In this document: one piece after another, positions 34,809 to 45,669 of the stretch
How positions within the stretch are numbered: position 1 is the stretch's first letter
How the letters are laid out: each line of letters begins with the position of its first letter
NCBI RefSeq assembly: GCF_050947335.1
Contig: NC_134983.1
Coordinates: 6,758,001 to 6,822,000 of the forward strand
From: Megachile rotundata
Lineage: Eukaryota > Arthropoda > Insecta > Hymenoptera > Megachilidae
DNA: 64,000 nucleotides
Direction of reading: 5' to 3'
The notes under the pieces: generated by a model
The model's database searches: none
What the model saw: only the letters and a program-made list of their open reading frames with translations
Told to the model about the DNA's origin: nothing
Made by a program: the position numbers and the translations under genes

Positions 34809-36894
34809 TGAAAAAAACATATTCAACATTCCATAATATTATATGTATTACAATATTATTTCTACAAATTGATAGAACTACACAGTGTGTTACCTGTAAC
34901 GTTACTCACTATTTTTCTCCCACTTGCAGCCACCTTACGAAAAAAAGTTTACAACAATATTTGCAGGGTATGAAGTGCACAATAGATATTAGTAAAGCAA
35001 ATTTTGAAAACAGTTTGTTCTCTTAGCAAAGTCAAGGTCAGCTTGGGTTTTTCAAATAAGAACATACATTTTTTTATTCATAGCTTTAGAGGACATCGAG
35101 ACGAATTCAAAACATATATTACATGATATTTTCATTAACCTGTTACTCGATTTACAGAAGAGGAAATGTGAAGCATTTAGCTGTTGACTTTTACTAAAGT
35201 GTAACCATTATTTGATTCCGAAGAGATTACTGAATGTAAACACGCGACTAGAATGTAAGAAAAATACACTTCATTTAATTACATATGCAAAATGCATGCC
35301 GTCTTCCATCACGTAACATTTCGGTCTTTTACTTCGCATTTCCACTGTATATTGTATTTGACGTGGCTGTATATTGACTTGATTGACGTCTCTCGTGTTA
35401 AGAGCGCAACAATTAATTTATTGTTTATTACTATGCCTTCCTTCTTTTATGCAACCCAATTATTTTTCAGAATAACAAGCTTTTATACTACAAGATGACT
35501 AGCTGTCATATGCAAGTTTATATTTTAAATAAAAGCTCGTACGAGTAAAAATTTATAAAGAACAAGTTAATACAGATATTTTTTAATATAATGAACTAAA
35601 AATCGAATACTTAGTAATAGATAATATTATGCTGCAATTCGAATGATTTATTAATTTTAATGAAGAAAGAATAATATTTGCAAATAATTAATAATTTAAA
35701 CCAAACTTGTGAATAAACTAAATAGTCTAATAATCTAATCTAAATAAGAATTTTTAAATTCTTTCACAAAGTCACAATAAATTTCCATATTACTGATAAT
35801 TATAAATTTCACCCTCCCCAATAAAATTTACAAATAATTTAAATTGTCGTACTTTAAATATCAATAAAATGTGCATATAGTTATTTCTGACAAATTTTAA
35901 CTTTTAAGTGGATATAACATAAATGTCTTCTTGCAATACTTTTATATAATGATAGCATTTTGTGTCACGTGTGAAAGTGCAAAGTTTCTAGAGAGCAAAG
36001 TTGACAGAGTTTAGAGTAGATAAATGTTTAGATACTCTGCGGAAACTCTGCTTGCCTCCTCGGATAGGTTAACTAAAATCTCAAGGAAAGACTATTTTCT
36101 TATCGCATTAGCATTAAATATCAAATTTCTATCAACTTATAGATTTGTTAAAACTAATTCACCTATGCTATTTTAAAGTTAATATAATCTTCTATCATTT
36201 AATTGTTCCCAAAAAATAATTCAAATAAACTGAGATAATGAAAATGTTCATTTCTTAAAAAATTCTAGTCATTAAGCAAATTATAAAATTTTCAGCAGCA
36301 AGAACCTAAACACTGTATATCTCTTTCGGTCTATATAAAATTATAGATCAAACATACCCTCTGTTCCCTCTAATTAAAATTTGTTAAAGGAACACTATGC
36401 ACCCATATATACTTTCTTGATGCTTTGAATTAAATGAATCTAATTCTGAATCTGCAATTAAAATTCTGACAGAGAAATGATACTCTGTACCTAAGTTTAC
36501 GGTAATTGATAATTTGTTATTTTACACTAAAAAAGAATATTTATGATAGCTTTGTTTTTTGTTTACTTTTATGAAAGTTTTACGTTGTTACCTTTATATG
36601 ATTGTCAGCTTTAATTTAATGGGACATAGAAGGAACTTGTAACATTTTTAAAATATTGTATAATGTTTATTTTGAATTCATCCCGATATTCTCTTCAGTA
36701 TAGTAAAAAATATGTGTTCCCATTCCACCACGATTTCGCAACGAGAACAGACTATTTTCAAATTTTTTTTCAATTGTTATTGTGCACTATCCTGAAACTT
36801 TTGTTACGAACTCTTTTTCAACAAGCTGTAAGTGTGTGAAAAATCGTATCATATTTCAGATAACACCCTGTAGTTTACGATTGTCTTCAAATAC
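34809..36894 (+). other. Intron 3, middle part, nothing recognised
   Basis: AT-rich DNA with no supportable exon. The open frame at 35292-35498 has no family signature. Confidence 0.4.
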
Positions 36895-37806
36895 ACAGGG
36901 TGGAACAGTAACTGCTATTGCAATAACTTTCAATATCTTCGAGTCTATAAAGCTCAGAGAAAAATTAGTAGAATAAAAATTATACAGTAGGAAAGAGTCT
37001 ATCACATAGTTATAATTTTTGCCCAAGTGGAAGCTCTTCGGAGATGTGAAGATCATTTCTGTTTTTTTAAATAGAACAGTATATTTTTTTACTTACATTC
37101 TCATAGAATATTTCAAGGCGAATAGACAGATGTATTAAGAAGGTCATTGGTCTGGGTTAAGCCAAGTGCGATGAAAAATAATTTATTTTTATGAAATGGT
37201 CAATTACCGTTGATTTACTTAGCTAACAGTAATACGCGACTACATATGTTCAGCATCCGAACAGACTCCATCTCTTACAATTTGACGACATTCCCCAGAA
37301 ACAAAAACCATATCTACTCTTTCCGCTATTGAATAACGTATTTCAGAAACTTGAGATTCACTTCGCTCGGTAGAGATTCTCGTAAACGACTAATCATAGT
37401 ATGTGCAGATGAATTGTACAGCGTAATTCAATGCTTATTTCTATTCAACAACCCATAACAAGAGATTTCGAGGCAGAGATGAAGTAATATAAGCAACCGG
37501 AGACGGCAAGGATTCGACCATTTCCTGAAAGTAAATTATTTTCCATCATAATTGGCTTAACCCAGACCATGAATGATCTTCCCAATGGATCATTGTATTC
37601 GCCCTGAAATACTATATCAGAATGTAAGCAAAAAACCGTTCCATTTGAAAAAACGGAGATGACTTCATATCTCCGAAGCGCCTCCTCTTGGACAAAAATT
37701 ATCGCTATACAATAGACCCCTTCGTACCGTACAATTTTGGTTACTTTAATTTTTCTCTGAACCTTATAGATTCGAAGATATTTCAGGTGCTACTAGTTAT
37801 TGTATA
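36895..37806. mobile_element. 911-bp foldback element, copy B (intronic)
   Basis: Nearly identical to copy A at 8356-9266 and in the same orientation. The two arms are inverted copies, for example GGTCTGGGTTAAGCCAAGTG near 37148 and its mirror near 37552. Left end ACAGGGTGGAACAGTAACTG; right end mirrors it as TACTAGTTATTGTA. It lies in intron 3 about 180 bp before exon 4. Confidence 0.9.
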
Positions 37807-37988
37807 ATAAAAAGGAATTTTATTCCCTATATAATAAAACGGAAGTATACACTATAAAATAAAACCGAATTATTAAATAAAATAGAAATAACGTTAAAAT
37901 GTTATGGTACAAACTCGTTATCAGTCGAGAGTGGATGACTAATCCATTTACCTGGGTTGCTTCTGTAAAGATAAATTATATTTGACAG

Positions 37989-38237
37989 AGTACGATGAAA
38001 TCAGCGGAGAGCTGTGACGAAGTCTCGCAGAAAGAGAAGAGTAATTCGTTGGGTAGAATGTTCAAGCTAGTGGATAAAGATGGTTCACCGAAAAAACTGT
38101 TTCATCCTCGAGCAGGATCTCTGAGCCGTATTTTGCGCCGACATCCCCATAATGACAACGACAACGAGAAGAAAGCCACAGAAGATAACACACGTGGGAT
38201 TTTCTCGAGGATGCTGAATCAGTTAAGAGGAAAGTAA
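37989..38237 (+). CDS. Exon 4, terminal coding exon of the unrecognised gene
   Basis: The acceptor TATATTTGACAG ends at 37988. The exon opens in phase 0, matching exon 3, and encodes 82 residues to TAA at 38235-38237. With exons 1-3 the product is 205 residues. Features: KSAESCDEVSQKEK, then SNSLGRMFKLVDKDGSPKK, LFHPRAGSLSRILRRHP, an acidic-polar NDNDNEKKATED stretch, and TRGIFSRMLNQLRGK at the end. Three segments (SLGRMF, SLSRIL, IFSRML) plus TLNRMGRMF from exon 3 share a basic-hydrophobic pattern. Codon use is clearly GC-richer than the flanks. A 3' UTR probably follows, but no AATAAA close by is convincing. The protein is likely disordered with short binding helices; function unknown. Confidence 0.8.
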   Translation, partial: STMKSAESCDEVSQKEKSNSLGRMFKLVDKDGSPKKLFHPRAGSLSRILRRHPHNDNDNEKKATEDNTRGIFSRMLNQLRGK

Positions 38238-38399
38238 AAAAAGCTTGATACTTTTACAGTGCCTTGTATGCGCATACCAATATACGTATTAATAATCTTT
38301 TTATGGAAGACAGGTGGTTTAACATCTTTCTGACGCATTTGAGTTTTATAACGTAAAGTCGATTTATGTATATACGTTTGTAAATTTTTCGCGAGTCTA

Positions 38400-39420
38400 C
38401 AAATGTTCCGAATTCTTGTATTTCTGAATTTTCGAATTTTGAAGTTGCCAAATTTCCAAATTCCTGTATTAACAAATTTCTATATTTCCAAATTTTCAAA
38501 TTTCCAAATTTCCAAATTTCCAAATTTCCAAATTTCCAAATTCCCACATTCTCAAATTTCAAATTTTCCAAATTCCCGAAATTCCAAATTTCTCTGATTC
38601 CAAATTCCAAATTCCCCAGATCTCAAATTCTCTAGATCCCAAACTCCTCAAAATCCAAAAATCCCAAGACCCCACATTCCCCAGATCCCAAATTCCCCAA
38701 ATCCCAAATTCTCCAAATCCCAAATTCCCCAAATCCCAATTTCCCTAATTCCCAAATTCCTCAAATCCCAAACTCCCCAAATCCCACATGCCCCAGATCC
38801 CAAATTTTCCAAATTCCAAATTTTCCAAGGCCCAAATTCCCCAAATCCCAATTTTCCCAATTCCCAATTTCTCCAATTCCTAAATTCTTCAAATCCCAAA
38901 TTACCCAAATCCCAATTTTCCCAATTCCCAATTTCCCCAATTCCCAAATTCTCCAAATCCCAAATTACCCAAATCCCAATTTTCCCAATTCCCAAATTCC
39001 CAAATTCCCCGAATCCCAAATTTCCCGAATCAAAAATTCTCCAAATCCCAAATTCCCCGAATCCGAAATTCCCCAGATTTCAAATTCCAAAGGTGCCAAG
39101 ACTCCAAGGTTCCAAGTTCTCAAATTCTCTAATATTCTAAGCTTTAAATTGTCAAATTTTTATATTTTTATATTATTTTATATTATTAAATTTGTTAATC
39201 TCCTTAATTTCCAAGTTAATCTCTAAATTTCCAAGTCTCCAAATTTCTAAATTTTCCAATCTTTTAATCTCCAAATTTCTAAATTTTAATTTTACAAATT
39301 CTGTAAAGCGCAAAAGTCCAAACAACCAAATTTTGAAATCCCTACACATGTTCTTAAGTTTATATATTTCCAAATTACTATATCCTTAAACTATTAAATT
39401 TGCAAATTTAAAGTTTAACC
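38400..39420. repeat. Degenerate CAAATTTCC array (block 4 of 6)
   Basis: CCAAATTTCCAAATTCC words run for about 1 kb just downstream of exon 4. The central part (38650-39080) has the C-rich form CCCAAATTCCCCAAATCCC and is the inverted relative of the G-rich array at 33209-34808. Confidence 0.9.
38650..39080 (-). repeat. Unexpanded inverted relative of the G-rich array
   Basis: The reverse complement of 38990-39075 matches about 85 bp of the left edge of the 33.2-kb array almost base for base, including ATTCGGGGAATTTGGGATTT and GAGAATTTTTGATTCGGGAA. The region near 38810-38840 mirrors the right edge, GGGAATTTGGGCCTTGGAAA. In between, only a few GGGAATTGGGGAAATT units occur. Confidence 0.85.
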
Positions 39421-39716
39421 TTTTCCACTACTTTGAATTAAATAATAATTTCTTAAAAACACCATTCATAAACTCCTCTTGCACTGAAAAATGTTATTCT
39501 ATAATAAATTGATATTTCTCGCGTATCATTTTTAGTCTTTCTATGAAGAAGAGTGTGCAGGATTTTTCGGAAATGCCAATATCACTTTTGAATACGTCAC
39601 AAATAATTATATATGTATGAACTCATGATATGAGTAGAATCAATATAAATTTCCCAGAATTTTTATTACGTACATTTTTCTCGATTTACTGTAGGAAAAA
39701 AGATATTTAGTTGATT

Positions 39717-39787
39717 GGATTGCTGAACCGGGATTCGAAACCGGATCTTCCGCTTGCCAGGCTACTGCTCTTCCAATTTAGTTATCC
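39717..39787 (-). tRNA. Degenerate tRNA-like sequence (pseudogene or SINE head)
   Basis: On the minus strand, 71 nt resemble a tRNA. They show a GGATAAC 5' end facing GCAATCC at the 3' end (5 of 7 pairs), an A-box-like TAACTAAATTGGAAGAGCA, a 7-nt loop CTGGCAA with GGC in the anticodon position, and a clear TPsiC arm CCGGTTTCGAATCCCGG. The anticodon stem pairs poorly and the loop would read Ala(GGC), which is unusual in eukaryotes. A decayed tRNA or a tRNA-derived SINE fragment is more likely than a working gene. Confidence 0.45.
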
Positions 39788-41314
39788 TGATCGTTAACCA
39801 TTCTCTCCTTCTCCTTAAGGAACACACACAGCTCCTGGCTCTATTAACTCAAAAAGAGAAAATCTTACATAAAATCGGGCCATAAAATATGAAAATTTTT
39901 CTCAAGAGATACTTGTAAAAGTTTGCGATACAGATTTTCTGTCAAATCTAAAAATGTTTGGCTTATCTAACATCGTTTCATGTAGGACTCTTAAATTTTA
40001 GGATAAAGCGAGAAGTGTGTCAAAGAATATATGCAAAATTAATTTTCCCTCATAAATTTAAGATTTGAGGAACTAGAGCACCAATTATACTAAAATATCT
40101 GTAACACTAGAATAATCAATAGGTAATCAATAGAATATACATAAATAAACACATTACAAATATCAGTTCTATATCTTTGTTGTACTATAAAGACAAATTT
40201 CGAGTACTTTTCATCGAATATATTTCGACCTTTCAATAATGTATTATAAATTGTTGTTGATTTAGTTTATAGAATTTATAAAAATGTAGAGATAATCCTA
40301 TCGACACAACATTGCCAATAGTTCTTTCTGTGTACTTTACGTACTTAACGTTTCGTCTCCACATGAGCCCAATCATTTTCAATTGAATCTCAAGTTGACT
40401 ATTGTGATGGCTAAAATAAAATATATCTTCCATTGTATGTGCACGACAAAGGTTTCGATGTTCCAGCTTACTGTCCACTTGCATTATAAAATCCAATTTT
40501 CCGTTTTCGGTCTGAATCACTTATTTGCACATAGGATGAAAATGAACAATTTTGATGAATCAAAACTGGAGTATATTATTTATCTAATTACTTTAAAACC
40601 CTCGTCAAAATTATTTGAAACCTTGATCATTCATCATAAATGAATGAGTCATAAATTTTGTCTATGAATGCACACTTTTAAAAACATTTTAATAAAATTT
40701 AACAAAATAAAAAATTTATTTAGGAGGATCATTAATTATGTTTCTTTTGACTTTCTAATTAATCATTCATCATTATATAGATTTGATTTAATTTTATTCA
40801 TAAATTGATATTCTAGTGAGTCACTTGCTGTATCGTCATTTTGTCGTTTTATTTTTGTCACCGTATACCCAGAATACTCTGCAGAATTGATATCTTGGAT
40901 AACAAAACGGTTCGCAACCTTTTATTCCGTGAACGTGTCATCTTTGTGACAGAGGAAATCAGAGAAGCAGAAAGATCTTGTTATACCATTGAACGCTGTC
41001 CCTGCTTTTCTTTTTTCTTTCCGACTAAATAAAGGATAGATTTTCTCGAAATTGCGTTGCTCGCTCTGTTTAGGAAAACAATGCCTCGCAGGGTGTTTCG
41101 TGTGGTGTCTCATATACTGTTACCAACTTTTCCCCCCTTCAAAAATTAGGAAAAATTATAGCGAAGTGTTCGGTTTCCTTTCATATTTGCCGAAGTTTTT
41201 CCTGCAAGAAACGGAGGAAATATGATACAAATATTCCTTTTATTTTCTGACATACGTATCGAAACAGTTATAAATAAATCACTTTGGGGAATTTTGCGAA
41301 ACACGCTGGGACAG
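39788..41314. other. Stretch with nothing recognised
   Basis: Between the tRNA-like sequence and the next TIR element no exon or repeat is recognised. Open frames at 40233-40520 and 40383-40643 overlap on opposite strands and lack domains. Confidence 0.4.
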
Positions 41315-41639
41315 TACGGATGTCAACCCACGAGTTGGCGCGTGAAGAGGATGACCCAGATGTTTAGAAGAGCTGCGATTCAAATTGGTTCGAATAGAAA
41401 AACGGACGACCCACACGTATTTTCGGCGGTATATTGATTTTCGCGGTCGCACACCAATTAGGCCAAAAACAATGATAGGCAAACGTCTCGAGAGTGAGAT
41501 AGTGCGAATTGCGTGATGCAGTTATTATTTTCATCATTATTATTTGCCGAAATTTAACGCTGAAAATGTTCACGGTGGGGATAGAGCTTCTTTTACTTTG
41601 GTTCGATCTCACGCGCCAACACGTGGATTGACATCTGTA
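41315..41639. mobile_element. 325-bp TIR element, GATGTCAA family, copy 2
   Basis: Ends TACGGATGTCAACCCACGAG and the imperfect complement finishing at 41639. The interior matches copy 1 (5126-5441) in inverted orientation, including GCGTGATGCAGTTATTATT and CACGGTGGGGATAGAGCTTC. Similarity continues past 41639 for about 290 bp as the right arm of the inverted duplication. Confidence 0.85.
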
Positions 41640-41930
41640 GGTATATCCTCTGTAAACACTGTGTGACGGTATCATCCGTTTACTTTGTTATTTCTCAAAG
41701 AATATCCCTGTTATAATATAGATATAAATCTACTACACTTTAATATGATATTCTGTTGTGCAATCGGGAACAAATTAGACTTCCCTAAGGGAAATGAAAC
41801 GCTTATACAAAACCATATCGTTTTTTAGGGATTTTTGAGAACTTAAAATGTTGGGGGTGATTTGAGAATTTGGAGATATAGTAGACTGAAGATATTTGGG
41901 TTTAGGAATAAGTTAATCTGGAATTTGGAA
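41640..41930 (-). repeat. Right arm flank of the inverted duplication (matches 4840-5125)
   Basis: The sequence beside copy 2 is the reverse complement of that beside copy 1, including the TGATATTCTGTTGTGCAATC and ACTTCCCTAAGGGAAATGAA words, and grades into a low-complexity block. Confidence 0.8.
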
Positions 41931-42720
41931 TTTAAATAATTTAGAATTTAGGATTCGGAATTTAAATAATTTAGAATATAGAATTTGGAAGTAAAATAAT
42001 TTAGAATTTGGAGACCTGGGGATTTGGGGATTACGTGTATGGAAATTTAGGGATTTAGCGACTTAGGAATTTGGGGACGTAGAAAATTAAAATCATAAAT
42101 ATTGGAATTTGAAAATTGACGGATATTGAAATCTAGAGACTATAAATTGGGGAATATTGGATTTTGCGATGGAGAAATTTAGGAAGTTGGATATTTAAGA
42201 ATTTAGGAATTTGAATTTGACAAATTTTGAATTTGGCAGCGAAATTTGAGATATTTAAGAAATTTGAGGAATGTAAGAAACGTTATAAATGTGAAAAATA
42301 TGAGAAATGTGAGAAATTTAAAATTTAAGAATTTGAAGAATTTAAAAAATTAAAGGAATTGAGAACTCGGAAATTTAAGAACTAAAATATTTAAAAACAC
42401 AAAAGTTTAGTAGTATAAAAATTTAGACATTTATCGAATTAAAAGTTTAAGAGTTGAAAAACTTTAGGAATTTGTAGATTTGGAAATTCACGAATGTATG
42501 TTATTTACAAATATAAAATTTTTTAGAAAATTTGGGAATATAAAAATTTGGAAACTTACAAATTTGAAGACTTAATTGTTCTATAATAAAATTAAATTCT
42601 TTCAAACGTTATAAGTTCCGGAATTGGAAAATCTGTAAATTTAAAAGTGTAAAAATTTGAAAAATTGTACAATAGAAAAATTGGAAAATTGAAAAGTTGA
42701 AAATACAAAAACTTATCACT
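41830..42720. repeat. Degenerate GGAATTTAGGAATTTGG array (block 5 of 6)
   Basis: AAATTTGGAAATTT-like words in the purine-rich orientation, no fixed period, decaying rightwards. Confidence 0.8.
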
Positions 42721-43121
42721 TCGAAATTAAAAGTATGAATATTCAAAACTTAATAATGTCAAATTCCATACGTATTTTCGCAACCCACGTTGTATTCGAA
42801 CTACGTTTCTGCACACTTTCAGTCACGCTTCATACGTTTCGATTTTTTAAATGTGTACAAAATGGTTAACTAACTCTGTATTCTCTCCTTTTTCGGTACG
42901 AATTGTTGACGTAGCACGAAAACACCGAATCACGAATTTTATTCGTCAAAATGTTTTTCGCTCACCTTTCATTCGTTATTTCAAAAAATTCCAATTTACA
43001 TCAAAACATTTGATGTCCGTTTTATATCAAAATGTGGCCACACCCCCTTTGGCCAGTATTCATGAAACGATAGCAATAAACGGAGCAAAATTTGCTGGAT
43101 GTTTTTACTAACGATGTGCAG

Positions 43122-43303
43122 GTCGTCCAGACAGTGGAAATTCGCTGACCGAACCGAATATAAAAAGCCGTAACAAAATGAGCTCGTTACCTCCGAAGGT
43201 GCCATTGAACTCGAGAACAACTAATTTATCTTCGTCAACAACCACTTCATCTCAAGCCGCAGGATCGCCCCAGAAATTGTCTAATTTCGAGTATTCAATT
43301 TAA
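43122..43303 (+). CDS. Alternative 3' terminal exon of the unrecognised gene
   Basis: An acceptor CGATGTGCAG ends at 43121; a second, GTCCAG, is 9 nt further in and also phase 1. The frame is open for 59 residues to TAA at 43301-43303: RPDSGNSLTEPNIKSRNK, MSSLPPKVPLNSRTTNL, then Ser/Thr-rich SSSTTTSSQAAGSPQKL and NFEYSI. Phase 1 entry fits exon 2 (split Ser codon), giving a 116-residue product, but not exon 3 or 4 as modelled. AATAAA lies at 43483-43488, 180 nt past the stop. Codons are GC-rich compared with flanks. The peptide is disordered. It could instead belong to a separate gene whose earlier exons I have not seen. Confidence 0.6.
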
Positions 43304-44121
43304 GGTTCACAAAAGTAATCATCTATTATCGCGATTGGTCTATTGCTATAAATCTTCTCTCCTTTTTGAGCGACTCTTTCATTTTCCAGCGAGAGCATTT
43401 GCATGGGCGTACAATGACGCAAATACATAAATTGCTATCCTACTCTGTGATAACGAGCGTTTCATCCTGCTGAAAATCAATTAATAAAGATATTTTTAAA
43501 ACTATTAATATTTATTGTAGAACTGTTTGTATAGTAAAAGAAAGAATTACTGAAATGAAAGTGTTTTGCGTCTAATTAATTTTCCTTTATAGATATGCAA
43601 CTTCAATGTTCTCTTATAAATTTAGGTCTTTAAATTTAATGCCTGAACAATTAATATTGCGAACGTTATATTATCTCGCGTCAATAGCAACAAAAAATTA
43701 CACGTTATTTTTTAGTATCGTTTATAATTTAAATATTTTAGAAGGTTTCTGGAGCGAGATGTGCAGTAATTTTAATATTTGTTGAAGAGAAAATTTTTAT
43801 TTTACTATAATTTTTCGTGTAACAGAACACCATGCATGGTCAGATATTATATTACAGACCCGTGTCTAGTTAACAATAAATTTTATTTCCACAGCTTACA
43901 ATAAATTTTATTTCCATAGCTTTTCCATAGCTTATTTTATTTCCATAGCTATTTGATAAATGATATATTTTAAATGGAACAAGGTTCGATTTTAACTAAT
44001 TAGAAAAGCTGCAATAATGTGAAAAGAAGTGTTGAAGCAGAGATGAAAGGAAGAATGGGATTAACGCCGAATACCTAACAAAAATAATTTGAACAAACGT
44101 TATAAATCAAGAAGGATATAA
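43304..44121 (+). other. 3' flank and intergenic stretch
   Basis: Contains the AATAAA at 43483-43488 that could end the exon above, and short local duplications of TTTTATTTCCATAGCTT (43870-43950). Nothing else is recognised. Confidence 0.4.
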
Positions 44122-44472
44122 ATACAGAGTGTCTCGCAACTAGTGGTCCCTGAAAGAGGGGGTAGCTGACATGATTTTGAATAACATTTCCCTTTGCAAA
44201 AATTGGATTTAAGGCTTCGTTTTTGAATTATTAAGGAAAAACACGGACCAATCAGAGCGAAGGGATTACGCATGCGCAGACGCGAGAGCGACAGCGTCGA
44301 GCCTAGTGGCTGCGCATGCGTAATCCCTTCGCTCTGATTGGTCCGTGTTTTTCCTTAATAATTCAAAAACGAAGCTTCAAATCCCATTTTTACAAAGGGA
44401 AATCTTATTCAGAATCATATCAGCTACTCCCCATTTCAGGGACCTACACTAATTGTAAGACACCCCGTATAG
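44122..44472. mobile_element. Foldback MITE, compact copy 2
   Basis: Same family as 17273-18407. Arms of about 160 bp are inverted copies: TACAGAGTGTCTCGCAACTA at 44122, mirrored to CACCCCGTATA at 44472. The arms meet around a roughly 30-bp loop (GACGCGAGAGCGACAGCGTC and following bases), flanked by GCGCATGCGTAATCCCTTCG boxes. It represents the unexpanded state of the family and could form a long hairpin. Confidence 0.95.
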
Positions 44473-45123
44473 TATAAAATAGAAGAAAAAGTTTACTTAT
44501 TTTTAAATTAATTAATTGAGTGCTTAAAAGTGGAGAGTAAATCAGACACCCTTTTATTGGAAGAACCATATTTATTATACACGCATACGTCTTTTTGCTT
44601 CTTTTTTCAGAGACAACCTGTGTCCCTCACTGTACATGTTTTCGAATACAGACTATGTTTTATTAGTAGCGTTACGACAACAGAATGGTTTCACGAAAAT
44701 ACTACAAACTGATTCATAAAACCATCCCAATCGGTTGTCCATGCAGCTGATACAAAATTGTATATTTACAAAAAAAGAATGATATAGTTACGTGATACAC
44801 ATGCCTTCACTGACGCACACAAATCTTAACATTACTGTTGCGAATAAAAAACTGTATATAACAGAATATGCTTGATGGAAGTCCGCTATATTTAATTAAT
44901 ATTCGATATCTAACTTTAAGACTGGAACTCTATTGTGACTCGAATGTTTTTGTATCCTTTGTGATATTCATTAATTTTTGGTTTGTTTCCTTTTCAAATC
45001 ATGCAACAGAATTTTTTCGTATTTACTGTTGATACTTTCGGTATCATTTGGGTTTCCAAGTTTCCAAATTCGAAATTAATTTGAATTATTTTGAAAGAAA
45101 GGATATATCGACGATTCCAAGAT
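44473..45123. other. Stretch with nothing recognised
   Basis: AT-rich sequence without a supportable gene. Confidence 0.4.
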
Positions 45124-45669
45124 GACAGATGTCAAACTATGAGTGTTGACCCAAAAGAAGTCTAACCTCACCGTGAACTTTTCTAGCGTTATTTTTCGGC
45201 AAATAAGAATAATAACTGTATTATGCAATATGCACTATCTCTCACTCTTAAAGATATTTGCCAACTGTCACTGCCTTTTGCTTAACATTTTGACTGCCAC
45301 ATCACTCGCATATGACGCTTAATCTCCAATACGAATGTATCATCTGTGTTATTAAGAATTTGTCCACTAACCTAATTGGAAATGTTCGTATAAACTATTT
45401 GAAACTATGAATAATAAATATAACTGTTATGTGAAACAATTATATTTAATATTGTGAGAATATTTAGTAAGATTTGTTAGAAACAAAAATAACATCTAAT
45501 ATTATTTTCAAATGCTTTTGTGTGGTAGTCAACGTGTTAATGTAGGCGTAACCGATCAAATACCGCTGAAAATATGTGTGAGGCGTCCATTTTTCTATTC
45601 TGACCAATTAGAGCCATAGCTCTTCTGAGTCAGCCTCTTCACGCGCCAACTCGTTGATTGACATCGGTA
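45124..45669. mobile_element. TIR element, GATGTCAA family, copy 3, with nested insertion
   Basis: Left end ACAGATGTCAAACTATGAGT and right end CGCGCCAACTCGTTGATTGA to TCGGTA correspond to the family termini. The interior matches copies 1 and 2 (CGTGAACTTTTCTAGCGTTA). It is 546 bp rather than about 320 because a 255-bp TTAA-flanked element occupies 45286-45540. Confidence 0.75.
45282..45540. mobile_element. Small piggyBac-type MITE with TTAA flanks, nested
   Basis: Flanked by TTAA at 45282-45285 and 45537-45540. The ends CATTTTGACTGCCACA and TGTGGTAGTCAACGTG are inverted repeats of about 16 bp with two or three mismatches. Removing it restores an element of the usual family length. TTAA duplication is diagnostic of piggyBac-type integration. 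Confidence 0.8.

Noticed and set aside
33242..35026. 594-codon open frame and several overlapping frames on both strands (G-rich array)
   Set aside because: A 16-bp unit without stops keeps every third register open for long distances; translations are pure GNWGNWELGKLG-type repeats on the plus strand and a mirror repeat on the minus strand. No start context or unique domain.
38254..39019. 118- and 123-codon minus-strand frames near exon 4
   Set aside because: They run through CAAATTTCC / CCCAAATTCCCC low-complexity DNA.
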